DNA of 64,000 nucleotides from Schistosoma mansoni (lineage: Eukaryota; Platyhelminthes; Trematoda; Strigeidida; Schistosomatidae), in contig NC_031495.1 in NCBI RefSeq assembly GCF_000237925.1, positions 20,852,435 through 20,916,434 on the forward strand. Direction: 5' to 3'. Every line of letters starts with the position of its first letter. Within the stretch, counting starts at the first letter, position 1. Below, piece by piece: positions 1 to 13,241 of the stretch. The notes beneath the pieces were generated by a model that made no database searches, was not told the origin of the DNA, and worked only from the letters and a program-made list of their open reading frames with translations. Position numbers and translations under genes: made by a program.

Positions 1-112
1 ATAAAAAAAAGCTCATTACGTCAGTATGGAACATTATCAAATTCCATAACAATTTATTAATGTATGTCTTGTTTTGATTAGATTTATAATTATACAATAA
101 GATGATAAAGTT

Positions 113-633
113 TGGTAATTATTTGAACACATAAATATTGGTACAAGGAGGCACCAGATATATATGCGCCACACAAATCTCATTTGATTTGTGTGAGGGC
201 TGTGATACTGCCCAGGTGCCAAAACTGAAGCAGGTGATTTTCTTAGGCGGCCACAACCCGAACCTTTGACCTAAAGGTCTGATCCACAAGGCAATGGAGC
301 AACGAAAGAAGATGCAGTCCCATGGTAGCCGGTGACCAACGATTGATTCATATGTCATTTGTTACCTTAGCATACTGGAGCTCATATGCTCCATTGGTTT
401 GGAATCAGGGTTTTCCAACTCTACTACGTGGACTTTCCGTGTCAACCAACCCAGTTAAAGCGCCGGACATTCGCTTTTCGTCCTCTCACTTTCGTAAACA
501 ACACCCCCGCCACGAGAAGGCAGTGAGTAGGACTTCCCTGGCAGAGGCTATATACGCGTGGCCATGTGAGAGCATTTCGAGAGGGAAAGCGGACTCTCCC
601 CACTCTCGGCCGTACCAAGGCATTTGGGGGCGG
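113..633 (-). mobile_element. Non-autonomous RTE derivative, near full length
   Basis: Read on the minus strand, the copy begins CCCCCAAATGCC and ends with the LINE 3' tail (GGTACCAATATTTATGTG type) near 113. TGATAAAGTT occurs at 103-112 and 634-643 and is a plausible 10-bp target duplication. Its 5' ~455 bp matches the 5' end of the full LINE at 13322-13775, and its last ~75 bp matches the LINE 3' end. It lies in the iGluR intron upstream of the M1 exon. Confidence 0.75.
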
Positions 634-827
634 TGATAAAGTTATTGAAAACCATTGTTTGCTTAAATACTCCTTATCATAGAATACTCTATGAGGATTT
701 TTAAACGATTGAAGTCTTTATAACATTGTTGAGAATATCATATATAATACTTTATTTGATATTGAATAAACAGATTAAAAATTGGATTTACTATCAACGT
801 TATTTAAATCTTGTGTTTTAATTTTAG

Positions 828-999
828 GTTTGGATATCAGTTGGAATTGCTTATTTTGTAGTTAGTTTAACATTATTTTTAATTGGACGTGTTTCACCAT
901 ATGAATGGTATGCTCGACATCCATGCTATCCTAAAATACAAAATCAATTTACAATGAGAAATAGTTTTTGGTTTACTGCAGGATCACTAATGCAACAAA
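828..999 (+). CDS. iGluR exon: M1 and pore loop
   Basis: The exon follows a TTTTAG acceptor and ends before GTAGGT, with one base of a split Ser codon. It encodes M1, the SPYEW motif and the re-entrant pore loop up to MQQ. Kainate receptors usually have GVGALMQQ here; this one reads TAGSLMQQ, so the pore helix differs while the Q/R position is kept. Confidence 0.88.
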
Positions 1000-3900
1000 G
1001 TAGGTTGTTAAATTTCAAACCACTATATGTATATATATGAAAACGTATTATAAACCATAGATCTTGATAAAATTTACTAATGACATTCACTTCATTCGAT
1101 ACAATATGCTTGACTACAGCAAAGAATTTCCAAGACTAAGTATACGAAAGTGAAAGGAGATTTCTATTTTCAAGCATTCAACTAGTAAATATTCAAAAAC
1201 TATGTAAAAAAATGTTTCAAACAGTGATTAGCATCTGTGTATACTAATCCGTAAATGTTTACGACCAGTTTCGCTACAACGAAATATATTTTCATTAAGA
1301 AATATATTTTAAATAGTAATCTCCTCTTGCTCCTTCAAAAGACAAATGAAAACATGCGTACCATTGTGGTGTTACTTCTGGACTTTCTTAATAATGAGAC
1401 TGACGATAAGTGGCAAACACTTCGTGAAAGTGCATAAGTATACGTGTTCGACGGCAGAGAGTGGGGAGAGTTAGCCCTCCTTCTCAAAATGCTCTCACAT
1501 TATCACGTGCATACAACCACTGACACGGAAGTTCTACTCACTGCCTTCTTGCAGCAGGGGTGTGTTTATTAACCAAATTGAGAGAACAAAAAGCGGATGT
1601 CCGGTGCTTTAACCGGGTCCATGGATACGGAGAGTTCACATAGTGGAGTTGAAAAACCCTGATTCCAAACCAATGGTGCATATGGGCTCCAGTATCCTGA
1701 GGTAAAAAATGGTGTATGAATCAATCGTTGTTCACCGGCTATCGTGGGATTGAATCTCTTCACGATGCTCCATTGCCTTGTGGGTTAGAGCTTTAGGTCA
1801 AAGGCTCGGGGTGTGGCCTATTGTTTGTCTTGGTATGATTTTTCTTTTAACAATCTAAATTGTTTGTTATACACATATAGTGAGGAGGTTTGGGGTCTGA
1901 ACCTATCAAATTATCCTGTATAACCTTTTAAGTAATTCCAAACTGAAAGTATAAATAAATTCCTAATACTTCCTTATATGTCAACGATTAGTTAGTTTGT
2001 ATTAGGTCATGATAGCATTTTCTAGGACTGATCCGTTTCTAGTGTATGTAGTTACGGAGATTGTTGGATTTGTAGTTTATATCAGGGAGTAACGTTAGTT
2101 AGGCAACCATCGAAAACTAGTAGGCACTGGACAGCTGTTTTGTCATAGTACAGGACTTTACAAAGTAATCATTCATGACCCTTCAAGGGGTCAAACCTAG
2201 ACCTCGTGTCGAGTACTTAACCTTCAAAGCATTGAGATGTCAGCTAATGATTTACATTTTCAGTTTGTTAGGTTTCAATACCGAGCAATCAGCAATCGTT
2301 GGCATCGGTGATAAATTGATAGCTCTCCTCCAAACCTAAAGGTCCTAGTTCCAAGTCTTGGTGGGGTGGTGAGTGCGAATGTCTGAGGAATCCTGTACTT
2401 AAATGAAATAGCTGTCCAATGCTTCTAGGCTTTTAATGGTTATAAAACTGAAGTCTGTAGGTGATATAAAAACTATGATTCTCCGTTTCTCTAAGTTTTA
2501 ATCATGCTATTCGTTTCTTATATTTTTCGGTTTTGATCTGTGAATGGAAATCATGCCCACGCTAAAATATAAATCTACTCATTTGCATATAATACTAATT
2601 TTTGTAAAATCCTACTTACTTATCATTTTTCTTTCTGCCTTCAATGAATATATGTCCTTAAAAGTCCAACTGACTGAACTTTATCTTTTATCCAAGTTAT
2701 ACAAAGTTAATGCATGAGATGATTATACTGTTAAAACTATGGTATCTATCCTATTAAAATACTTAACGAATAATTTCACTTATCTTAAGATAATGCATTT
2801 ACAATCTAGTTAGATTATCTTCAGGGAAATATGCCACCAAATTATTCGTCTGTCTATAATACTTTCTATTTTTTTGTGCATTGTTGTTAAGTTTAAATTA
2901 ATGGATGAAACAAAATGGGAAAAAGTAAACATTAAAACTGTGCTTATTTCAAGTTAATTAAATGATAATAATTTTTATACAGTTGAGATCATGATTCAAT
3001 TGAAGCTATACCAGCATGGAAAACCTGGAAGCACTGGACAGCCGCTTCGTCCTATTGTGGGACTCCTCAACAGTGCGCATCCACGATCCTGCCTCACAAG
3101 GTTCGAACGCAGGACCTATCAGTCTCGCGCGCGAGCACTTAACCGATAGACCGCTGAGCCGGCATCCAACGGTGTTAATGTCTAACTTCAACCAATCCAT
3201 GATAATAACATAAAATATTAACAAATAATTTCTTATTATGAATATGTATCACTTGAAAATTATAGATTTACATTCAGTCAAATAGAAACTGGTAAAAACT
3301 TATCAAATTTTCACGTAAAATTCTATCAATACCTAAAGTTATTAAATATTTCTTTGTATTGTTTGATAAGATCCAGACATTTTGATTGCCGACTTTAAAA
3401 TAGTCAAGATTAACATTCATACTGATTGTCTGATAAGGACGATTACAAGAAATAATAACTACTGGTGAACTACTATTTTCAATGAATTGACACTATTATG
3501 ATTAATTACAATTGGTTGATCACTGGGTGGTAATCAATGTCATGTGTATCAAGTCCTTCTTAGTGAAAATCGAATGCTATCGATCAAGTTGTAATGTGGC
3601 CACTAGTCTAAGTGGCTCGACACTGCGTGCACTATGTTGAGATCATTAATTTTTAATTTTATAAGTATGAACAAATACACGCATTACATATGCTTAATTT
3701 GCTAAAACTTCTATCGTATAAAATACCTTTTAAATTACTAGACAATATATTTAATTAAAAGTGAGTTGTTCATTCATAATAAAACACTTCATAAATACTA
3801 ACTATCAGAAGGGGTCCCATAATAGGACGAAACGGCCATCCAGTGCTTCCAGGTTTTCCATGGTGGTCTAGCTTCAATTGACTCACGCTTTCAACTTCAT

Positions 3901-6900
3901 AAATAAATAAAAAAAAATTGTTTTTCTGAAAAATAGTTAAACATATGCCAGAAAAAAAATAATAAATCACTTTTTTTAACAATAAATATAATTGACTATT
4001 TTAGTTAGTTACAATTTTGGATAAAGATTTCAATCATTCTCCCATTATTTTCACTTTTTTTTAAAAAATATTTTTGCTTTCATAAAATTTCACTATTCTA
4101 TAACACTATCAAAACTATACAATGATTATTATTATTATTAAATAATGGAATTCGTATAATGAGATCACTCGTAGTGAAGGATTCAAATAAATAACAACAA
4201 CAGATAAATTTCTCTTAGAAATATTGGACATTGAATAGTAACAATGAAAGAAAAGAAAAAGTGAAAAGACATTAGAGTATAGATTAAAATTAACTGTCCT
4301 CAAGATGACCGATTTATTTGTTCAGTTTGACTTTAGTTAAAGTTTATATATAGATATACGCCTATATCAACTTATAATTATAGTAGTAATATTAGTGATG
4401 GATTATCGAATTTACTAATGATATAGTTGAAATCATGATTCAATTGAAGCTAGACAACCATGGAAAACCTGGAAGCAGTGGACGACCGTTACGTCCTATC
4501 GTGTGACTCCTCAACAGTGCGCATCCACGATCCCACCTCGTGAGATTCGAACCCATGATATGTTTGTGATTTTCGAATGAAATTATTTTACTGATAATAT
4601 AAAGAGAATGAATTTATTACATCTTTCAATTATATTGAAATGGTGATAAGACATTTTTAAATATTATACATGAGGATATACATTGATTTATCGTTTGTCT
4701 GTCATATTTAGATTGTTTTTCTACTTTCGAATAATAGAAGCTATTAAAAATTGTCAAATGTTAAAATGATTCAATCCATTCATTTTGTTTATTTTGAACC
4801 AATTGATGTAAGCTATTTACAACCTAACAGTTTATGCGGCAGTTGCAAACTTTATATATCTTGCTCATGAGTTCAGTTTGCGTTTGTTTTTTGTTAGAAG
4901 GTTTATTAAGATTGAATTTCACAGTACGGTACGAACTCGTAAGTATTCTTGATATACATGAAATGTGGATATACTCATCTCAGTGTTATTAAGTATCATA
5001 GGAACATGAACCTAGCAGCAAAGTATAAGTGAAACCTGATATAAACTACCTTTTTATGCAAAAATGATTGATTATTGCGTAATTTCCGTAAAATCAGTAA
5101 ATATTGAAGGGACGTTTTACAAAACATATTAACACATTGGCCAAGTTAAGATTCAAAAGTGGTCTTGCTCAATCGAATATTAGAAGTTTTCATAAGGAAG
5201 TAAGTTGGAATTTAAGGAGATTGTTGTGACATGCGGTATCCTAAATTTGATACTGATACACGGTATGCTATACAATAACCCTTCAACTGACTACTTGAGC
5301 AACAACACAAGGGTGAGCTAGGAGGTGTATTGGACTACCGAATGAAATGCACAAATATTCGTTCATAAATATACCACTTTGTCTTTTGGTGACTTCTGAT
5401 TGATATTGATTGAATTTTTTTATTACGCTACTTCTGATTGACTCTCTATACACCTTTTCCTCCTGAAAAATAAGTCTTGCTCCTTGGATTTAACTGAAGG
5501 CGTTGGGGGAAAATTCGTCTTCTTGATGATTTTTGCAGTCTGGCCATCACTTCTTCCACACTGATCCTGACGCACCAAAATAACTGCATATAGTTGCGGG
5601 TTCGAGCTAATAGGTCCTTTATCTGAAATTAATCGTCTTTTACGAGTGTGATTTACATGTCGCTTATTAAAAAACTGACATTCAACTTTCTTCGCCTTAG
5701 GTTTATAATATCATCTTCTTCTTTGTAGATACATCCTTCTAGACATTGACTCAACTTAGGTGAGGCTCGATTCGGGGTTATTGTTGGTGATTTTCTTGGT
5801 CATGTCTTCCTCTTGCGATCATTTTGAAGATAATGAGAAAATTTCTGTTTCCATTTGTATATCATATGAGGATAGGAAGATACTTGGTTGGAAATAAGAT
5901 TAGATGACTGGTAGAGCATTTCAGAATCTGGATTACAAATAAGATTAAAGGGACAATTAAATACTTTTAATTCTATAATCCAGCCAAGACTCAATAGATT
6001 AAAGGATTCACCAGTAAAATAACATTTGGATTCAATTACTAGACTATTAAAGTTGACAACACATTTGATAATTCCGGAAATTTTGTTTAGGATGCTCGAT
6101 GCATTCTTTGTGTAATCGTTTGTAGGATGAAAGCTTGGCCGACTAAGTTAGTGCCAAGTTTTGCGAGAAATCAAAGTAACATCGGGTGCAGTGTCCAACT
6201 GCAGTGATAATACGATCATTAACATTAATGGATAAATACGTGCGCAAGCATTAGGGGTTAGATTTCGACAATACATGAATACAATTGATCCTTTTCGGCA
6301 TTCGATAATAGGATAAGGGTTTGCTGCGTTCTCAAAATCCCTCTTTATGGCAAGTTACTCCACTTTTTGGGCATTTATGTTTATTGGATGAGAAGGAACG
6401 GGAAAAATACCATGTACCACAGTTCCAACAACTAGTGAGAGGCATTTTAGAGCGACGTGAATTATAATCATGGACACTATACATTCGATTCAAGCGAGGA
6501 AAAGTTGTGACATTGGTAGTGTGATCTGAATGAGGAATTTCCATTACATAAAATAAATTGGGATTTGAACAGTCAGTCAGCTACAACGTAGGACCAGGCA
6601 CATATATGCATCGGTCCAAGTTGCCATACCTCATTAGCACAATAAGATGAACACCGGATTCTTAGAAACAGTTAATTTAGTGGTGGTATTATATAAAAGA
6701 TAGGTTGTATATAAGGACATAGTATAGGAAGGAAGAACGTTATGAAGCAATTTTGATTTGAACACTCGATCATTTTAGTATCATCTTTAAAATTAATAAT
6801 ACGACGACATTCGTTTGTGATATCTTTCGATGTAATATTGGGATCTCTTTCGATTCTACTCAAAATTATTGTATGGATATCTGAGTCTGACGATGATTGC

Positions 6901-9842
6901 AATCTGCATACAAAGATAAGACACTTAAATTGTTCGTCATAAAGTGAATACAGGTTAAAACTCTAGCATTGCTTATTAACAAATGCAGCATATGAAACAA
7001 GATCATTTTCGAATCTCTTAACAGTTCTAAGACAATTATATTGCAAATTAAATAACGAATTCGGATTAGCAATAATTTCTGTTAGTTTTTGTACAGTACA
7101 GTCAAAAGAAACATCGTTGGGTTTCTTCGGCAAAATTAGGTTCGAATACTTTTTATGTTCAGCTGCTCCAAGTTTACGAAGTGGAATTCTTACTTTCGCA
7201 GAGTCATTATGATGAGAAAATTCAACTTTGAAAATGTCTTCATACCTCCTCGACCATGATTCAAGTGTGACATCAGCATCAGAGTCAAAATGAAACTCGC
7301 TCATTGAGTTGATCAGTGATACGGCAGTTAAGTCCCTTAATTCTAACGACTGTACTGAATTTTCTTGAATTGACAACTTTGGTGACATCATTTCGATCAT
7401 TTTCAATTGTGATGCTTGAAATTCTTTTTGCTGCTCCTGTAAAATAGAATTTTAGCTGATCTGCTAAAATCGACATTCTGGGATTTTGTTTATTTTGGTC
7501 TGGGTTTGACAAAAGTGCTGTCGCCAGAAACTGTTGTGACTAGTCGTCGCTAATTATTATGTCGGAATCACTTACTACTTATACTTTTAAAACGAAGAAC
7601 CCTTGCAATTCCCACGATGCAAAGTAAGAACACCAAAACTGATTCAAGTGAAGATTTATTAATCCCGAAACACGACTACTTCTGATTGGTTCTCCATATC
7701 AAAGATAACATCAAAGAAGAACAGTTTATTTTAATTCACACAATGGACTGACTTTGGACAACTATATACCTCACAAAATGATGCTGTACTTACTAGTGAC
7801 TAATTTTCAGATTTCCCGGATTTGTTGTGACAGTTCGTGGCCAGTAGATTTCAGCTATTTCTTGTATGAAGAACATACCCGTCAACGGCGGTGAAAGATG
7901 ACTGAGCAGCAATGACTAAAGCAATTCACTAGCAAACAATATTTTTTTCGAACCATTTCTTTATTCCGACTACTTTTCAATCATAAATTTTATTTACTTT
8001 TTTTCATCACTTAAGGTAGTGATATTGTGCCACGTGCTACATCTACACGCATTATTGGAGGAATATGGTGGTTTTTTATTCTAGTAATAACTTCATCATA
8101 CACAGCAAATTTAGCTGCTTTTCTAACAATCGATAGAATGCAAGCAGATATTGAGAGTGTAGAAGACTTAGCGCGTCAAACAAAAATTAAGTATGGAACA
8201 ATACATGGTGGTTCAACTTATTCATTTTTCAAAGTAAGTATATATTTATAATTGTTTATTAAAATACAATACACAAAGATAATTCATCTCACGTCTGAAG
8301 GTAACTAAAAACAGATAATATTAGATTGCGTAATGAAAGAATTCTTAACAAATATTATTTACAATCATTATTTATTACATATAATCTGTGATTTTATACA
8401 TCAAGAACAATGAACATAGTATGATAAAGTGAATCAATCTTATTGTATGTTCTTTAAACTTTATACATACGTACCTACTATTTATACAGAAAAAGGTCCT
8501 ATCAATGTGATTTGGTGAACAACAGTCAGGTTACTCAGTTTGCCAGTAATATATAATTAAAATTACTTTCTGTAGTCAAACAGTTTAAACTTATGTCATG
8601 ATGTATTAAACGAGAAATAACAGCATAATCAACTGTAATGAACAACTATAGATAGTATAATGTTGTTATTTTAAAAGTATTTTTCATCCACTTCACTAAT
8701 TTACATTTAATTACAATACCTTCATAATCCATTTCAGTTACTTTTTTCGTTTTTAATTAGTATCTATTTATACTGTAGAACATTTATAGTTATAATGATT
8801 CAGGAAACCAACCAGTTTGGCCAACTATTAGGGCTTTCTAGTAATTGTCATATCATCTTTAACAACAGATATTATGTATATGTACATGTACAAATATAAA
8901 GTTTGACAATCATTTCATTTAGGAATGGTCTTTTGGGTGACTTCAATAATTATTTTTATTATAATTCTTGTGATGATTTAGGAGTCGATTTAGTAATTAA
9001 TATCAAAGTTATTAACTTATTACTGACATTACTAAAGCAAATCACATGTTCCTTATAGTTGATTACGTCACGATCTCCTGCTGATTACGTTCTTGTGTAA
9101 ACTGAAATCGTTGGATTACGGACATAAATTTTAAATATTATATACTGACAGATAGATTTACTGAACGTGACACACAAAACTACGATTGCAAAACATTTTA
9201 TACATAAAAATTGATGTTTATGTAAAAAACATCAAGAGCACTAGAAGAGAAGTATTCAATTGAGTCTATCTTGTATGAACATCGATAATTTTTTATATTT
9301 TTCATTTCATATATTTCTCATGTTGCCTTGACTTAAATATCCGCACCCCGATATTAATAAAAGAGTTTTAAAAGAAAAATTCATTTTATTTTTTCTCCAG
9401 TTGAAATCAAAACTTACACATTTTTGTGCATACTACTCAATAACTGTTAAGTAGTTGAGATAGATGGCGGCTAGCGACTGAATCCGGGAGGCGTGTTTCG
9501 TCTTACTTCAGACTCGTCAAGTAGATATACCTGCATCACAGAGTTGATGCTCACTCCGGTACCCGAACCCAGTACCGTCTGATTCGACGCTATCACATTC
9601 ACTTAGCTACTGAATCCAGATAGTCGCTAGCTTTTGCAATGGGTTGGACTTTAAATTCATTTTTGTATTAGTTTTTTGAGTCTTACCATTGATGTTTAGG
9701 ACTGCAGTTGATCAGCCTCATGTGAACATATGTGCATCCTGTGCAAATTGCCTCAATATTGTGACAAGTATCATAAACCTATGATGCTTTAGACTTAAGG
9801 CGATATCGAGGTTTTTACTGTTCAACTGCTTACCGAAAGAAA

Positions 9843-9873
<31 letters not shown>

Positions 9874-12800
9874 ACACATATATATTGGTACAAAAGGGCA
9901 CCAGATACATATGCGCCACACAAAATAATGAAAGTAGGAAGAGAAAGGATGAAAAGATAAGGCGGACTAAAATGTACAACCAGAAAACTCTTTCAGTTAA
10001 GAAAGTTAGAACCACTCTTTATGAAGAAAGTAAAAGAAGGTTGCAGCAGGATCGCCACTGGCTTCTATTCTGAGCCATATCTGATAACGTCTCTAGCCAC
10101 TGTGTTGCACCATCTCTCGGACCCCAGCCAGGGAGTCGTGAAGGACCAACAGAAGCTAGCCCTTTGCAGCTCTCTTTCATGCCACGACACCATGTCATAC
10201 ACTGACCTCTCCGCTTTTTCCAACCAGTCCCAGGGTCGGCAAATAATGCACGACGTGGAAGTTTCTGGGACGACATTCGTAAAACATGTCCAAGCAACCG
10301 AAGTCGGTGTTTCAAGATGGTGACACCAATTGAATTATCGTCTCTGCGCCCGAACACACGATGCCGAACCTCTGCATTACTAACATGGTGTTGCCACTGG
10401 ATGTCAGCAATCCTTCGGAGACAACGATGATCGAACACAGAGAGTCGTCTAACATCCTCAACTCGGAGAGGCCAGGTTTCACAAGCATAGAGCAAAACTG
10501 CTCTCACCGACGCGTTGTAGATCCGACCTTTTACAGCCAGACTAACATCACGAAGGCGCCAAAGATGGCCCAGATTGGCATAAGCCGCTCTGGCTTTCAT
10601 TATACGTGCATCAATCTCATCACTCACGCCACCACCAGCACTTATATAGCTACCTAGATACACGAACTTCTCAACTACTTCAATCTGCTCACCATCCAGG
10701 GTGAGTACAGGATGAGAATCCTGCCAGTCTTGTAGGAGTACTTTGCACTTGGAGGGTGCAAAGCACATGCCGTACCTGCGGACACTGATTGCCAACTGAT
10801 TAAGTGCGGATTGCATGGCTTGAGCATTATTGCACAGTAAGACAATATCATCCGCATACTCAAGGTCGAGAAGTCGTTCTCCAGGCAACATATCCACACC
10901 GCCATTACTTACATCCATCAGAGCTGTTTCCAGGATGTCGTCGATAGCAAAGTTGAAGAGGAATGGTGAGATCTGGCAACCCTGCCGAACCCCACTGCTT
11001 GAATGGAACAAGGGAGAAAGGTGGTTGTATGCCCTCACTCTGCCTGAGGTGTTCGTATACAGGGCCTTTAAGATGTTAATGAACTTCTCAGGCACACCCT
11101 TCTTCAATAGACAATCCCAGAGAACAGTCCTGTCCAACGAATCGAAGGCCGCCCTGATATCAAGAAACACTACGACTTTTGGCCTGCGATAAGTATGACG
11201 GTGTTCTAACATTGGGCGGAGGGTGAAGATGTGATCAATGCATCCTCGACCAGAACGAAAACCAGCCTGCTCCTCGCGAGTCAATCGTTCTCGGGTTTTA
11301 AACAACCTACGAAGAATGATAGAAGCCAATAGTTTGGACGCAATCGAAAGTAGACTTATCCCCCGATAGTTATTGCAGGAACAACGTGAACCCTTTTTAA
11401 AGATAGGGACGACTATCGACTCATTCCATGATGTTGGAACACTTTCTTCTTCCCAAACCTTTCTAAACACCACAGTCAATTCCTTAGTCAGAAGGTCACC
11501 ACCATCTTTAAAAAGAGCCGGAGGTAAGTCATCTGGGCCAGGTGATTTGTAACGTTTCAAGAGTTGGAGTTCCTTGCGGACTTCCGCCTCGTTTGGTGGA
11601 TCAGTCGTCACCGGCCATGGGGGGCAGGACAAGCTGGTTGATGTTGCCGGAGCAGCAGGCCAGTTGAACTGCCCTTCGAAGAATTCCGCCCATCGTCCAA
11701 GACGTCGAGAGATATTAGTGATTGGCATCCCATCATCCTCGTAGATTGTTTCACTCACACCAGACTTCTTGCTGCCAGTGGCTCGGATGAGTTGGAAGAG
11801 CTTCCGGCAGTTACCAGATGCAGCTGCTGCTTCCATCTCATTAGCACGCTCCGACCACCAGGCTTCTCGGTCCTTACGCAAGCTTTGCCCGATTTCATTA
11901 CGTAACAGCCTTCGTTTGTGGTCAAACTCACGGTCACCCGGAGTAGACCGACGGGCTTCCATCAGTTGTAAGGAGCCAGAAGAAACCCAGTGCTTGTAAG
12001 CGGGACGTTTCGCGAAGCCGCAAGCGACTTTACTCGCCATTTTCATGGCGTCATGAAGATGCAACCAATGCTCATCTATACTTTTCGGTGGGGTGGTAGC
12101 TAGCCTAGAGGCTAGCTCCGCTCGATACTTACTTGCAACAGAAGTTGCAGCCAGTTTATTAACATCAATCCGTTGGTGGTGGTCGATCCTTCGGCCACTG
12201 AAAAGTAAGGTGAGATTGGCGCAGACCAGGGCATGATCAGACTCCAGATAGGTACTCCAAAAGGAGCGGCAGTCTTGTACACAACCACGCCAGCGGTAGC
12301 TGATCGCGATGTGATCAATCTGAGTCCAGGCTTGGGATGCAGAGGGAAGACGCCAGGTGGCACACCGGCGATGACTGTGCCGGAAGTTAGTGCTAGCCAG
12401 AAACAGGTTGTGGTCTGTGCACAGTTGCAGCAAACGGTCCCCGTTATCTGTCCTGCGACCAACAAGTCCCCATCGGCCACCTAAACGACTCTCTTCTGTG
12501 CCTAGACGCCCGACCTGTGCATTCAAGTCTCCGGCTAATACTACAATATCTGTCGAACGCGCCTTCTGGAGAAGAACTGTTAACTGATGGTAAAACTCAT
12601 CCTTGATTGCATCCGGGCTGCAATCTGTCGGGGCATAGGCGGAGATGACGAAAAGACATCGTTTCTCACGCTGATTTCTTCTCACTTTGATGGAACTTTC
12701 TAATCTAACAGCACATAACCGACTGTTAATGGGGATCCAATCGATTAGTGCTGCCTCAGCCCTAGCGCTTAGTGCGACACCAACGCCAGCAAGACCAGAC

Positions 12801-13200
12801 GAAGATGCCACAGGGTCCCCGGATAAGCGCACGTGGAACAAGCTTTTCGAGGCGACAGATGGAGAGCGGATTTGTAGTACTTCACTAGAGTCTTGAATAC
12901 GGGTCTCGGATAGACAACAAACATCAATATTAAGACCTTCCAAAGACATAGCCAGCCCTATCTGTTGTCTGATATGCATTAGTGTGCGAACGTTGAAGGA
13001 AGCCAGCTTGAACGGCGTACGTGGTTTCAGAAAGACTGCTTCAGTATTCATAATCGGTGGAAGCATTCACTTTCAACCAGACAGTGACTGGAGATCGTTT
13101 AGATAGGATAGATTTTCCACCATGGGCGAGCTGCTGCATAAGTTGAAAAGTAAGGTTACACAAATTGGGGATAAAAGGGGGTGAGTTAGCGATATGGTAA

Positions 13201-13241
<41 letters not shown>

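Larger units (their letters stand above)
1000..8015 (+). other. iGluR intron, 7 kb, repeat-filled
   Basis: This intron holds a 3'-truncated LINE-derivative copy (1444-1825), several hammerhead-bearing SINE copies (2.1-2.46, 3.0, 3.8 and 4.45 kb) and a decayed gypsy element (about 5.8-7.5 kb). I see no host exon in it. Confidence 0.6.

Noticed and set aside
322-636. 104-codon plus-strand frame, and similar 60-86-codon frames at 1569, 13328, 16094 and 16285
   Set aside because: These are chance frames within the LINE 5' leader and its derivative repeats; they recur wherever the repeat occurs.
10021-12896. Several plus- and minus-strand frames of 60-122 codons across 10-13 kb
   Set aside because: All are shadows of the 1015-codon LINE ORF.
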